DNA of 64,000 nucleotides from Gammaproteobacteria bacterium (GTDB lineage Bacteria > Pseudomonadota > Gammaproteobacteria > Burkholderiales > Rhodocyclaceae): NCBI GenBank assembly GCA_018825305.1, contig JAHJEO010000027.1, forward strand, positions 62,001 through 126,000, read 5' to 3'. The notes under the pieces were generated by a model. That model had not been told where the DNA came from, searched no databases, and saw nothing but the letters and a program-made list of their open reading frames with translations. Below, piece after piece: positions 50,386-59,724 of the stretch. Numbering within the stretch: the first letter of the stretch is position 1; the number at the start of each line of letters is the position of its first letter. Made by a program: the position numbers and the translations under genes.

Positions 50386-51234
50386 TCAGTTCTCTTCAAC
50401 TTCTTTGAGCGTCCTGCCGCTATTGTCCTTCCAAGCGGTGAGGCCATTAGCGCCACCTCCATGAATAACAGCGGCAGCGGCACTTGGGCTATCAAACTCG
50501 ACGTCCTTGGTAAATGCCAGAAAGCCTGCATTCTCGACAAGGGCACCGGCCTGGACCAGCTTCCGCCGCAGCGCGACTACATACGGATGCTGAGTTTCTG
50601 CCGAGGGTCGCTCCGCTATCACGGCGGTAGAGCCTTTGAAGACTACGAAACCACGCTCCGTTCGCCTGCCTTGTGCCTCTGCGCCCCGATTCTTGCACAT
50701 GAGCATTTTCTGCGGCCTGGCACTTTTCGCTGCACCGGACACCGGTGCCAGAAGGTCCGCACCCAGCACGGGAAGAACCTGCTGAATGCGCGCCAGAAAT
50801 ACCTCCATGTCTTCGCGGTCCGACTCGGGCAATTTGGGGTTGCTTGAATTCGAGTTTTCGAGGTGATAGCGAGCAACTATTTTCGCTTCATGAAGCAGGC
50901 GATTCTCCAAGTATCGAATGTGTGCCTTGGTGAGGTTCTCGTCTTTGCTGACGAACACGACAACCGAATTCCAGAAATCCTTCGCCTTGTGCTGCTTGAG
51001 GCGATCCCGAATGACCTCCGCCTCTCCAATGTAGGCCACTGGATCGCCGCTTTCCGGATCGGCGCCAAAAAGAAAATAGACGCCAGAATTCTCGACCTCC
51101 TCGCGAAGCAGGAGATCATCAAGCTCAGTTCGCGGCGCGGCAAGCGCCTTGCCCGTCCAGTTCGAAACCTCGCCAACACGCAGGCGCTTGGCGTCACCGT
51201 GAGGAAGAAAGAGCTTGATGGTCGCTGATGTCAT
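50386..51234 (-). CDS. GIY-YIG nuclease-like protein with C-terminal DUF4357
   Basis: Protein of 282 residues. NSGVYFLFG and VAYIGEAEVIRDRL form the GIY-YIG core; the expected Arg and a following helix are present. The C-terminal block AAAVIHGGGANGLTAWKDNSGRTL is DUF4357. Such proteins occur in accessory regions and may cleave DNA. The ATG at 51234 (MTSATIKLFLPHG) is chosen; the longer frame overlaps hicB. It lies ten bases after hicB and may belong to the same transcript. Confidence 0.82.
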   Translation of the reverse strand: MTSATIKLFLPHGDAKRLRVGEVSNWTGKALAAPRTELDDLLLREEVENSGVYFLFGADPESGDPVAYIGEAEVIRDRLKQHKAKDFWNSVVVFVSKDENLTKAHIRYLENRLLHEAKIVARYHLENSNSSNPKLPESDREDMEVFLARIQQVLPVLGADLLAPVSGAAKSARPQKMLMCKNRGAEAQGRRTERGFVVFKGSTAVIAERPSAETQHPYVVALRRKLVQAGALVENAGFLAFTKDVEFDSPSAAAAVIHGGGANGLTAWKDNSGRTLKEVEEN

Positions 51235-51244
51235 GGCATTCCTG

Positions 51245-51457
51245 TCAAGCCGCCACCTCGACATACTCGACCTGGCTTGAAGGCGCTGGGATAGGCAAGC
51301 CATCTTCGCGCAGGCCATCCAGATGAAAAGCAATGGCAGCACGAATTTCCACTTCGGTATCGCCGAAGGTCTTGCCGGTAGCGATGCAGCCCGGAAGATC
51401 CGGCACATAAGCCGAGAAATTGCCGGCGGCGCGTTCGATAACAACTGCATAGCGCAT
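51245..51457 (-). CDS. hicB: HicB-type antitoxin
   Basis: Protein of 70 residues, shorter than many HicB proteins, with the partial RNase H fold (MRYAVVIERAAGNFSAYVPDLPGCIATG). No C-terminal DNA-binding domain is visible. It neutralises HicA encoded 11 bases upstream. Good AAGGAG before the ATG. Confidence 0.9.
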   Translation of the reverse strand: MRYAVVIERAAGNFSAYVPDLPGCIATGKTFGDTEVEIRAAIAFHLDGLREDGLPIPAPSSQVEYVEVAA

Positions 51458-51468
51458 GTTTCTTCTCC

Positions 51469-51654
51469 TTACTTCAGACCGGACTGCTTGAGAATGCTGT
51501 TCAGGGTTCCCGGCGCCAGGTCGTCGCTTGACTTTCCGGCCACGGTCACGCGCCCCGATTTCGATGGGTGCTTAAACTGCCGGTGGCTGCCTCGCGTAAC
51601 CACTAGGTACCAGCCATCACGCTGCAATCGCTCCAGAATTTCCCCGACCTTCAT
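51469..51654 (-). CDS. hicA: HicA-type mRNA interferase toxin
   Basis: Double-stranded-RNA-binding-fold toxin of 61 residues. The catalytic His is in TRGSHRQFKHP, and ILERLQRDGWYLV is the conserved first helix-strand. I chose the ATG at 51654; the longer frame is unrelated. Gene order hicA-hicB on the minus strand. Confidence 0.92.
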   Translation of the reverse strand: MKVGEILERLQRDGWYLVVTRGSHRQFKHPSKSGRVTVAGKSSDDLAPGTLNSILKQSGLK

Positions 51655-51691
51655 GGCCGCAGCATAACTGCTCGACCAGTCCGGGTCAAAA

Positions 51692-52660
51692 TCAGCGCTT
51701 CGCCCCCGCGCGCAGGGCGTCGAAGCCGGCACGGCGGCGACCGTCCGACAAGTAGGTGGGACCGATGATTTCCAGCGCGGCAGCACGGCGGCCGAACGGC
51801 AGCACGCCCATTTCGCCATGCTCGCAGGTGCTGGACACCTGCATCGACCAGTAATTGTCGCGGGTCATCGGTCCGCCGACGATTTCCAGTATCCACGCCA
51901 TCAGGTACGAGGGAATGTCGCCGAGCGGCAGGATGTTGCCGGGGCTGCCGGCGGTACGGCTGGCGTAGTCGACAAGATCGATCAGGGTATAGAGCCTCGG
52001 CCCGCCCAGTTCGTAGGTCTGGCCAATGCTCTCCGTGCGGAGCAGGCTCTCGGCCATGGTGGCGGCGACGTCCTCGACCCAGACGGGTTGGAACAGTGCC
52101 GCCGGGCAGGCCAGTGGCAGCATTGGCGCCAGCGCGGCGAGGCCGGCGAAGACGGTGAGGAACTGGTCGCCCGGGCCGTAGATGACCGAGGGCCGGAAGA
52201 TGGTCGCGCCGGGAAAAGACTGGCGCACGGCCTCTTCGCCGGCGGCCTTGGAGCGCAGGTAGGCCGAGGGTGCCTCGGCATCGGCCTTGAGCGCCGACAT
52301 GTGGAGCAGACGCTGCGCGCCGGCAGCAGTGGCGGCCTTGGCGACGCGCCCGGCGAGTTCGACGTGGGCACGGTCGAAACCCTTGCCCCAGGGCTTGCCG
52401 TCGGTTTTGCCGTTACCTCCCTTGAGCACGCCGACGAGGTTGATGATGGCATCCTGGCCGGTGGCAAGGCGCGCCAGCGTGGCATCGTCGTGGATATCGG
52501 CCTCGACCACCTCAGCGGTCGGGAAGGGCAGCAGGTGCTTGGCCCGCTCGCGGCGGCGCACCGGCACGGTAATGCGCACGTCGCGGCGCGCCAGGGCGTT
52601 CATCAGGTGGCGTCCGACAAAGCCGGAACCGCCGATCAGCAGAATATTCTCGATGGTCAT
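51692..52660 (-). CDS. NAD(P)-binding epimerase-like protein (NDUFA9 type)
   Basis: Atypical SDR of 322 residues, related to complex I subunit NDUFA9. Rossmann motif LIGGSGFVGRHLM near the N-terminus, followed by VEADIHDDATLA, LVGVLKGG and FRPSVIYGPGDQF. A late VGGPMTRDNYWSM is also family-like. The catalytic Tyr-x-x-x-Lys is seen as YLRSKAAGE. I chose the ATG at 52660. It is downstream of slt on the minus strand. Substrate unknown. Confidence 0.85.
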   Translation of the reverse strand: MTIENILLIGGSGFVGRHLMNALARRDVRITVPVRRRERAKHLLPFPTAEVVEADIHDDATLARLATGQDAIINLVGVLKGGNGKTDGKPWGKGFDRAHVELAGRVAKAATAAGAQRLLHMSALKADAEAPSAYLRSKAAGEEAVRQSFPGATIFRPSVIYGPGDQFLTVFAGLAALAPMLPLACPAALFQPVWVEDVAATMAESLLRTESIGQTYELGGPRLYTLIDLVDYASRTAGSPGNILPLGDIPSYLMAWILEIVGGPMTRDNYWSMQVSSTCEHGEMGVLPFGRRAAALEIIGPTYLSDGRRRAGFDALRAGAKR

Positions 52661-52718
52661 GGTGAAGGAATGGATCGGGTCTGAAAATCGGTTGGCACGC
52701 GTTCGCCGGCCGGCACGG

Positions 52719-54743
52719 TCAAGGCAGGTCCTCGCCGCGGGTATCGCCGCCACGGGCCGGCTGCACCACGCCGAGGCGGCTCTTCAGCGACTGCGGTCGC
52801 GCCTCGAACAGCGCAGCGTAATAGACGGCATTGCTCATCACCTTCTTGACGTAGTCGCGCGTCTCGTTGAAGGGAATGGTCTCGGCATAGATCGCGCCCT
52901 CGATCGGGCGGTCGGCACGCCAGCGCTTGGCGCGGCCAGGACCGGCGTTATAGGCGGCCGAGGCCAGCACCGGATGGTCGTCGAGACTGTCCAGCACCAT
53001 CTTGAGGTATTGGGTACCGAGCGTGACATTGGTCTCCATCTCGGCGACCTTGCCCGGATGGTAGTTGTCCATGCCGATCTTCTTCGCCACCCACCTGGCC
53101 GTGGCGGGCATCACCTGCATCAGGCCCTGGGCGCCGACGGACGATTTCGCCCGGGTGATGAAGCGGCTTTCCTGCCGCATCAGGCCATAGACCCAGCCGT
53201 AATCGAGGTCGAGCGCGCGCGCCTTGGGTTCGACGCGTTCGCGGAAGGGTGCGAGGTAACGCAGCGAGTAGTCGTGCTGCAGTGTTGTGCGATCGGCGGT
53301 GTTGATGGCGCGATCCCAGACCTCGGCGGCATGGGCGAAATTGGCAGCGGCGAGCAGTTGGCGATCATCCATCCCGCGCAGCGTCCATACCCATTCGCGC
53401 ACGCCCTCGACGCGCATGTCGAGACGGATCAGCGACAGCGCGCGGTGAAGGCCCGGCTGGGCCGCGGCCGCGGCGATTTCCTCGCGACTTGGCGCGGCTG
53501 CGCGCGGCGGCACCACGATGGCACGACCGAGTTCCTCGTCGGCGAGATTGCTGTAGAAATTCGGCTGGCCGGAGATTTTCTGGAACAGGGCGTTGGCCCG
53601 CTCACGCTGGCCCTGCGCCGCCAGCGCCCGGCCGAGCCAGTAGCTCCAGGTCACCTCGGCGGCCATCTGCGGCGGCATCTGCTCCACCGCCAGGCGCACA
53701 CGGTTCCAGTCCTGTGCGCGCAATGCCGCGCGGACTCGCCATGCCAGCTGCTCCTCGGTCAGCGGCGTCGTGCCGGCACGGTCGAACCAGTCGGAGGCTT
53801 CGGGCAGGTGACGCGTCGCGGCCTGATGTGCCAGCTGGCCCCAGGCATAGCCGCGGTCGGCTTCGGCGAACTGCTTCTCGATTTCTCGCCATTGCGTCGC
53901 GGCCGGCACCGGGTCCTGCCGCGCCATGCGCTGCACGGCAAACAGCGCCATCTCGCGGCCGAGCCGCGTGGCGGAAAAATTGCCGCCGAGCCTGGCGAGG
54001 TAACGCGCTGGCTTGTCTACGATGGCGTCGAGGGTCTTGGCGCTCGGCATCTGCGCATCCGGCAGATAGCGGGCGGCGGCGAGCGCCTCGCGCAACTTCT
54101 TCGCTTCGAGCAGGCGCCGCACACGCTCCCAGATGTCGTCGGCGTCGAGGCGCTTGTCGATGACCAGCGCGTCCATCAGCGGTTTGCAGGCCTCCGGCAG
54201 TTCGGCGGCAGCGAACCATGGCGACCGCGCTTCGGTCAGAACCACATTGCGCGCATTCGCATCGGCGCGCGCCAGCCGGGCCTGCAGGGCATAGCAACCG
54301 ATGTCCGTTTCCACCGTGAGCAGCGGCGCCAATTCCGTCTCGAACGTCGGCCACTCGCCGCGTTTTCCCAGCCAGCGCAACCAGTCGCCGCGCAGCTTCT
54401 CGGCCAGGTAGCTACCTTTTTCGCGCGCGAGGAAATCGGCCACACCGCCCGCATCGTCGTCCTCCAGCCTGAGGCGCAGGCGCCAGTAATCGGCCCATGG
54501 CCGCAGCTCGTGGTCGCCAAGTCCATCAGCCAGCCGCGCCAGCCGCACCCGCTCGCCCGCCTTGTAGGCGTCGCGCGCCTGCAGGAAACGCTCGTCGGCC
54601 GTCGCTGCGCCGGCATGACCCGCCGAGAACGCCAGAAACACCACGACCGGAAACAGCGCCCGGCGCAGTCGCCATCCGGTAAAACGGCCGCCGGCCACAG
54701 CGCCCGAGGCCAAAATATTCGCTATTCTTGTGCAACGGTTCAT
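52719..54743 (-). CDS. slt: Soluble lytic murein transglycosylase Slt
   Basis: Periplasmic enzyme of 674 residues cleaving peptidoglycan with 1,6-anhydro ring formation. N-terminal signal (RALFPVVVFLAFSAGHAGA), a long helical superhelix region, then the lysozyme-like domain with the catalytic Glu in MRQESRFITRAKSSVGAQGLMQVMP split over the active-site helix and loop. AYNAGPGRAKRW is the other Slt signature. It may feed anhydromuropeptides to the AmpG-like permease encoded at 5.6 kb. Confidence 0.94.
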   Translation of the reverse strand: MNRCTRIANILASGAVAGGRFTGWRLRRALFPVVVFLAFSAGHAGAATADERFLQARDAYKAGERVRLARLADGLGDHELRPWADYWRLRLRLEDDDAGGVADFLAREKGSYLAEKLRGDWLRWLGKRGEWPTFETELAPLLTVETDIGCYALQARLARADANARNVVLTEARSPWFAAAELPEACKPLMDALVIDKRLDADDIWERVRRLLEAKKLREALAAARYLPDAQMPSAKTLDAIVDKPARYLARLGGNFSATRLGREMALFAVQRMARQDPVPAATQWREIEKQFAEADRGYAWGQLAHQAATRHLPEASDWFDRAGTTPLTEEQLAWRVRAALRAQDWNRVRLAVEQMPPQMAAEVTWSYWLGRALAAQGQRERANALFQKISGQPNFYSNLADEELGRAIVVPPRAAAPSREEIAAAAAQPGLHRALSLIRLDMRVEGVREWVWTLRGMDDRQLLAAANFAHAAEVWDRAINTADRTTLQHDYSLRYLAPFRERVEPKARALDLDYGWVYGLMRQESRFITRAKSSVGAQGLMQVMPATARWVAKKIGMDNYHPGKVAEMETNVTLGTQYLKMVLDSLDDHPVLASAAYNAGPGRAKRWRADRPIEGAIYAETIPFNETRDYVKKVMSNAVYYAALFEARPQSLKSRLGVVQPARGGDTRGEDLP

Positions 54744-54759
54744 CCTATCAATCTAGCAC

Positions 54760-55467
54760 ATGGCCCCCACCCCGACTTCTCGCGAAAATGCCGCACAAGC
54801 AGCCGCTGTTCGGGCAGCTGCGCGAGCGGCGTTACGCCGGGAAAAGATCGCCGCCCGCGCGGCACTGACTCCCGCGCTGCATGCAGCCGCCTCCGCACGC
54901 ATCGAGTCGGCACTCGAGGCCGTTCTGGCGGGGCTGGCCGCCGTGGCGCCAACGCGCTCCGCAGGTGCCGCGAAGCAAATCCCCTTGCGGGAATGCACCC
55001 CCGGGGTGCCGACTTTTTCGCCGATGCTGGCTTTCTGCTGGCCGCATCAGGGCGAGTTCGACGCGCGGCCGCTGGTATCACGCCTGCTCGAAAGCGGCTG
55101 GTCCGCCTGCCTGCCGGTGGTGGTCGCCGCAGCGGCACCCCTGGCCTTCCGGCCGTGGTCGCCGCAGGTGCCGCTGGCACCGGACCGCTACGGCATCCCC
55201 ACGCCCACCGGCGGCGACTTCGTCGTTCCCGACGTGCTGCTGATTCCGCTGGTTGCCGTCGATGACCGCAATTACCGCATCGGTTACGGCGGCGGCTTCT
55301 TCGACCGCACGCTGGCAGCTCTGGCAGCGGGCGGCAAGCACGTGACCGCGATCGGTGTCGGCTTCGAACTGGCCCGCATCGCCGACACCCTGCCGGGACC
55401 CCATGACATCGCCCTCGACCTCGTCGTCACCGAGCGGGGGTGTTGCATTGCGGAGGATTTAAAGTAA
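54760..55467 (+). CDS. 5-formyltetrahydrofolate cyclo-ligase with insertion
   Basis: Converts 5-formyl-THF to 5,10-methenyl-THF with ATP. 235 residues, against about 190-200 usual. Conserved GGGFFDRTLAAL and the Arg/Lys-rich N-terminus (RAAARAALRREKIAARAAL) are present. Between AGLAAVAPTRS and FCWPHQGEFDA about 25 extra residues (GAAKQIPLRECTPGVPTFSP) are encoded by an inserted hairpin plus a dispersed-word copy, apparently tolerated. It diverges from slt. Confidence 0.9.
   Translation: MAPTPTSRENAAQAAAVRAAARAALRREKIAARAALTPALHAAASARIESALEAVLAGLAAVAPTRSAGAAKQIPLRECTPGVPTFSPMLAFCWPHQGEFDARPLVSRLLESGWSACLPVVVAAAAPLAFRPWSPQVPLAPDRYGIPTPTGGDFVVPDVLLIPLVAVDDRNYRIGYGGGFFDRTLAALAAGGKHVTAIGVGFELARIADTLPGPHDIALDLVVTERGCCIAEDLK
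54995..55018 (-). repeat. Dispersed word, copy 13 (with hairpin, inside cyclo-ligase gene)
   Basis: Plus strand GCACCCC-C-GGGGTGC (54995-55009) runs directly into GTGCCGACTTTTT (55006-55018). Only the T-run half of the word matches consensus; the rest is replaced by the hairpin. It codes for CTPGVPTF in the extra segment of the protein. Confidence 0.6.
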
Positions 55468-55512
55468 TGATGCTTTGGTAATAGCCGTCAGCCGAACAGG
55501 ATTCCAGTCGAA

Positions 55513-56688
55513 ATGTCCTTTCCGCTAGTCACGCTGCAACCTGTTGCCAATGCCCGCCACGGCTGGGTTGCGCTGTCGCTCGACAGCAGTGGTGGCCTCG
55601 ATGCCACGAGCCTGGGGCGGGTTTTCTGCGAGTTCGGGCTCTACGATGCTCTGGGCGGCCTGCCCTGCGTGGTGGCGATCGATGATGCGCCGCCCGACCT
55701 CAGCGACTACATCCCGGCACAGGACATCATCCTGCGCCTGCCGGTGGCGAGCTGCCTCAAGGCGAACGCAGCGCCGCTGCTGCGGCGACTGCAGCAGGAC
55801 GGTTTTCGTCTGATTGCCGACGGCCTGCCGCCAGCCGGATCGAAACTGCCTGCGTCCGTCACGGGGATTGCGCTCGACTGCGGCAGTGCAGTGATGCCTC
55901 ACGCGAGCGAGCACCTGTCGCAGTTGCCCAGTCCGCAGCTCGCGCTCGGCATCGACAGCACCGACGCACTGGCGCGCTGCCGCGACGCCCGCTTCCAATG
56001 GTTCGCAGGCAGTTATCCCCTGCGCCCGAGCACAGCAACCGGCAACACCAAGACCGGTGCGCCCGCTTCAGCTCCGCTGCTCAAGCTGCTGTCCCTGGTT
56101 GCGCAGGACGCCGAAACGCACGACATCGAGATGGTCCTCAGGCAGGACGCCCATCTTTCCTACCTGCTGCTGCGGCTGGTGAATTCGGTCAGTTTCGCCC
56201 TGACCCAGAAGATCTCATCTTTCGGCCAGGCCCTGCAATTGTTGGGGCGGCGCCAGTTGCAGCGCTGGCTGCAACTGCTGCTCTATGCCAATCCGGTGGC
56301 GGGCGGCGCCAGCCCCCTGCTGCCGCGGGCGGCGCTGCGCGCGGCGCGAATGGAGGCGCTGCTGCGCCAGGCCGGCAATGCCGATAGCGGCGGCGACATT
56401 GCCGATCAAGCCTTCATGGCCGGCATGTTCTCGCTGCTCGATGCCCTGCTCGGCAAGCCGCTGCTGGAAGTGGTCGCCCCGCTCAACCTGGCCGACGACC
56501 TGGCGGCGGCCCTGCTCGAGCGCCGGGGCCGGCTCGGCCAGTTGCTCGATGTGGTGATCGCCGCCGAAGGGACTCCCGCCAGCTTCGGCCCGACGCTGGC
56601 CGGCGCCGGCATCGCGCCGGACGCCTGGGCCGAGACGCTCGCCCAGTCCTGCCGCTGGCCGATTCAGGTCAGCCGCGAGACGGAATGA
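55513..56688 (+). CDS. HDOD-domain signalling protein
   Basis: Protein of 391 residues. The N-terminal 170 residues look like a degenerate EAL-type barrel (FCEFGLYDALG, VAIDD, RLIADGLPP) and the C-terminal half is HDOD (LLKLLSLVAQDAETHDIEMVLRQD and RLVNSVSFAL in separate helices). Architecture parallels the YuxH-type protein at 33 kb. It lies 43 bases before the PAS-GGDEF-EAL gene and may be co-transcribed. Confidence 0.75.
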   Translation: MSFPLVTLQPVANARHGWVALSLDSSGGLDATSLGRVFCEFGLYDALGGLPCVVAIDDAPPDLSDYIPAQDIILRLPVASCLKANAAPLLRRLQQDGFRLIADGLPPAGSKLPASVTGIALDCGSAVMPHASEHLSQLPSPQLALGIDSTDALARCRDARFQWFAGSYPLRPSTATGNTKTGAPASAPLLKLLSLVAQDAETHDIEMVLRQDAHLSYLLLRLVNSVSFALTQKISSFGQALQLLGRRQLQRWLQLLLYANPVAGGASPLLPRAALRAARMEALLRQAGNADSGGDIADQAFMAGMFSLLDALLGKPLLEVVAPLNLADDLAAALLERRGRLGQLLDVVIAAEGTPASFGPTLAGAGIAPDAWAETLAQSCRWPIQVSRETE

Positions 56689-56731
56689 GCGGCGGCTTGC
56701 ACTCACTTCCCGGCCGGCCGGCCCGACGAGA

Positions 56732-58558
56732 ATGCCGGTGAAGCCGCCCATCCACCCCTATCCCGACGGCGAGCTGCCGCCGGTAGAAGCTGACAGGCTG
56801 TGGCAGGCGGCGATCGAAGCGCCGACCAGCCTCGATGCCGACGCCGTCCGCGCTCTGGCGCGCCATGGCCAGGCGCTGGCACGCCGTATCCGGGGCCAGG
56901 CGCTGATGCTCGACCGCATCCGCGAGTCGGTCATCACCATGGACCTGGTGGGCTTCATCACCGGCTGGAACAAGGGCGCCGAGCAACTCTTCGGCTACCG
57001 CGCCGACGAAGCCATCGGCCGCAACATCCTGTTCCTCTGCGACGAGAACGATGCCGACGGCAACACCCTGGAAGATGCCTTCCTTGAGCACGGCGGCCGC
57101 GAAATGGAAGTGCGCCGGCGCAAGAAGTCTGGCGAGTTGTTCTGGGCCAGCATGCTGCTGTCGGTGGTGCACGACGACGACGGCGACCCAAGCGGGCTGA
57201 TCGGACACATCAGCGACATCACCGAACGCAAGCAGACCGAGGAGCGCATCTACGCGCTGGCCTACCACGATCCGCTGACCGGGCTGGCCAACCGCGCATC
57301 GCTGTTCAAGGTCGTAGACCAGGCGCTCGCCGTGGCCCAGCGCAACGCCATGAGCGGGGCGCTGCTGTTCATCGACCTCAACCGCTTCAAGCCGATCAAC
57401 GACACGCTGGGCCACACCGTCGGCGACAGGGTGCTGACCGAGATCGCCGAGCGGCTGCTGGCGACGCTACGCGACGAGGACGTGGTGGCGCGGATCGGCG
57501 GCGACGAGTTCGTCGTCGGCCTGCTCGACATCGCGCGCACCGAACATGCATCCATCGTGGCGCAGAAAATCCTTGCCTCCATCGCCGAACCGTTCTTCAT
57601 CGACGACCACGAGCTGCGCCTGGGCGCCGCGATCGGCATCAGCCTCTACCCGCAGGACGGCAGCGACATCGAGGCCTTGCTCGCCGCCGCCGACATCGCC
57701 ATGTACCGCGCCAAGCACGGCAGCGACGGCGTCGAAGGCTACGCCTTCTATGCCGACAACATGAACGAGCGCACCGCTCACCGCCTGCGCATCGAGACCG
57801 GGCTGCGCCACGCGATCGAGCGCGACGAGCTGCTGCTTTATTACCAGCCCAAGGTCGCAATCAGCGACGGCCGCATCGTCGGCGCCGAGGCGCTGGTGCG
57901 CTGGCGCCACCCCGAGCGCGGCCTGGTGCCGCCCGGCGAGTTCATCCCGGTGGCCGAGGAGACCGGCCTGATCCTGCAGGTCAGCGAATGGGTGCTGCAC
58001 GCCGCCTGCGCACAAAGTCGGCGCTGGGCCGACGGCGGTCTGGCGCCGCTGAAGATCGCCATCAACCTCTCGGCGCGCGAATTCAACCCCAGGCTGCCGG
58101 CCCGCATCGCTGCCGCGCTGGCCCACCACGGCATCGGCGCCGAACGCCTCGACCTCGAGATCACCGAGGGCATGCTGATGAACAGCACCGAGCAGGTCAT
58201 CGCCATGATGGCGGAGCTTGCCGCCATGGGCCTGTCGCTGTCGCTCGACGACTTCGGCACCGGCTATTCGAGCCTGTCCTACCTGCGGCGCTTCCCCATC
58301 GATTCGCTCAAGATCGACCGTTCCTTCGTCATCGACCTGCCGCACGACGCCAATGCCGGCGCCATCGCCAGCGCCATCGTCAGCATGTCGAAGCGCCTGC
58401 AGCACCGCGTCGTCGCCGAGGGCGTGGAAACCCGGGCGCAACTGGAATTCCTCGAGGCCCACGGCTGCGACGAGATCCAGGGCTACTTCTTCTCGCCGCC
58501 GGTGCCGCCCGAAGAATTCGAGGCCATGGTCCGCCAGGACCGCCGCCTACAGACCTGA
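56732..58558 (+). CDS. PAS-GGDEF-EAL cyclic-di-GMP enzyme
   Basis: Protein of 608 residues. PAS domain (about residues 60-170; SVITMDLVGFITGWNKGAEQLFGY split) with a PAC segment, GGDEF domain with intact IGGDEFVV, and EAL domain with GAEALVRWRHP, NLSAREF, DDFGTGYSSLSYL and EGVET. Both synthase and phosphodiesterase motifs look intact, so it may switch or be controlled by the PAS input. No membrane segment. A degenerate dispersed-word copy lies at 58012. It converges with patB and overlaps it by 12 bases. Confidence 0.93.
   Translation: MPVKPPIHPYPDGELPPVEADRLWQAAIEAPTSLDADAVRALARHGQALARRIRGQALMLDRIRESVITMDLVGFITGWNKGAEQLFGYRADEAIGRNILFLCDENDADGNTLEDAFLEHGGREMEVRRRKKSGELFWASMLLSVVHDDDGDPSGLIGHISDITERKQTEERIYALAYHDPLTGLANRASLFKVVDQALAVAQRNAMSGALLFIDLNRFKPINDTLGHTVGDRVLTEIAERLLATLRDEDVVARIGGDEFVVGLLDIARTEHASIVAQKILASIAEPFFIDDHELRLGAAIGISLYPQDGSDIEALLAAADIAMYRAKHGSDGVEGYAFYADNMNERTAHRLRIETGLRHAIERDELLLYYQPKVAISDGRIVGAEALVRWRHPERGLVPPGEFIPVAEETGLILQVSEWVLHAACAQSRRWADGGLAPLKIAINLSAREFNPRLPARIAAALAHHGIGAERLDLEITEGMLMNSTEQVIAMMAELAAMGLSLSLDDFGTGYSSLSYLRRFPIDSLKIDRSFVIDLPHDANAGAIASAIVSMSKRLQHRVVAEGVETRAQLEFLEAHGCDEIQGYFFSPPVPPEEFEAMVRQDRRLQT
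58012..58038 (+). repeat. Dispersed word, copy 14 (degenerate)
   Basis: ACAAAGTCGGCGCTGG then GCCGACGGCGG. The A-run is interrupted and the right half differs. It codes for QSRRWADGG in the EAL domain. Confidence 0.5.
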
Positions 58559-59716
58559 AATCGCCCTTGCCATGCGCGCCAGCGCCGTGTCGAGCGTGGC
58601 ACGAGTGCAGCCAAAATTGAGCCGAACGAAGCCACCGCCCTCGCCCGCGAGGCCGAAGTCGGTGCCGTCGGAAAGGCCGACGCCAGCATGCTCGAAGAAG
58701 CGCTGCGGATTGTCGATGCCATGTGCCCGGCACAGCTCGCGGGCGTCGATCCACGCCAGGTAGGTCGCCTCGACCGGCGCCAGCGCCAGCCCCGGCATCG
58801 CCGCGACCGCCGCCGCGACGCGGTCGCGGTTGCCGCGCAAAAAGTCGGCACTGGCGGCACGCCAGTCGCGGCAGTCACGATAGGCCGACTCGCAGGCGAC
58901 CAACCCCAGCACATTCACGTGCGGCACGATGCCGTGCATGGCGGCACGAAAATCCCGCCGCAGCCTGGCATCGGGAATCAGCGCGAAGGCACAGCCAAGG
59001 CCGGGAATGTTGAAGGTCTTGGATGGTGCCATCAGCGTGATGCTGCGCCGTGCCGCCTCCACTCCGAGGCTGGCGAAGGGCCGATGGCGCCGCGGCTCCA
59101 GCATCAGGTCGCAATGGATTTCGTCGGAACAGACGACGACGTCGTGCGCTTCGGCCAGCCGCAGGATCTCGCGCAATTCATCCTCGTTCCAGGCGCGGCC
59201 GACCGGATTGTGCGGGTGGCAAAGCAGCCACAGCTTCGGCTGCGCGCGCCGCAGCGCTTCGGCAACGGCAGCGAAGTCCCAGCCCCAGCGGTCATCCGCC
59301 AGCTGCAGCGGACAACAGGCCAGCCGCCGCCCGCTATCCGGCGGTGCCGACAGGAAGGGCGGATAGACCGGCGTGGCCGTGAATACGGCGTCGCCGGCCT
59401 GTCCCACGGCGCGGCTGGCGACATGCAGCCCGGTCACCAGCCCGGGCAGCCAGACGATCCAGTCCGGGTCGATTGCCCAGCCGTATTCGTCCGCGCAGTG
59501 CTCGCGCACTGCGGCGAGCAAGGATGGCATCGGCTGGCCATAGCCGAACACGCCATGCTCGATGCGCCGGCGCAGCGCATCCAGCACCACCGGCGGCGCG
59601 GCGAAATCCATGTCCGCCACCCACAGCGGCAGGATGTCGCGCCCGGCGTATTTTGCCCATTTGATCGAGTCGGAGCCGCGCCGGTCGGTGCCGCTCTCGA
59701 AATCGAATTGCGGCAC
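58547..59716 (-). CDS. PatB/MalY-type PLP aminotransferase (cystathionine beta-lyase-like)
   Basis: Fold-type I PLP enzyme of 389 residues. LPLWVADMDFAAPP and FGYGQP open the protein; CHPHNPVGRAW and CSDEIHCDLML are PLP-site segments; SKTFNIPGLGCA contains the Schiff-base lysine. These are PatB/MalY features, usually giving C-S beta-lyase activity. I chose the GTG at 59716 (MPQFDFESGTDRRG), nine bases after the caspase-like stop. A full dispersed-word copy encodes RAASADFLRG near residue 290. Confidence 0.88.
   Translation of the reverse strand: MPQFDFESGTDRRGSDSIKWAKYAGRDILPLWVADMDFAAPPVVLDALRRRIEHGVFGYGQPMPSLLAAVREHCADEYGWAIDPDWIVWLPGLVTGLHVASRAVGQAGDAVFTATPVYPPFLSAPPDSGRRLACCPLQLADDRWGWDFAAVAEALRRAQPKLWLLCHPHNPVGRAWNEDELREILRLAEAHDVVVCSDEIHCDLMLEPRRHRPFASLGVEAARRSITLMAPSKTFNIPGLGCAFALIPDARLRRDFRAAMHGIVPHVNVLGLVACESAYRDCRDWRAASADFLRGNRDRVAAAVAAMPGLALAPVEATYLAWIDARELCRAHGIDNPQRFFEHAGVGLSDGTDFGLAGEGGGFVRLNFGCTRATLDTALARMARAISGL
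58839..58863 (+). repeat. Dispersed word, copy 15 (inside PatB-type gene)
   Basis: AAAAAGTCGGCACTGGCGG followed by CACGCC: one internal difference. It codes, on the opposite strand, for WRAASADFL in the PatB-type protein. Confidence 0.75.
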
Positions 59717-59724
59717 GGTGCGTG

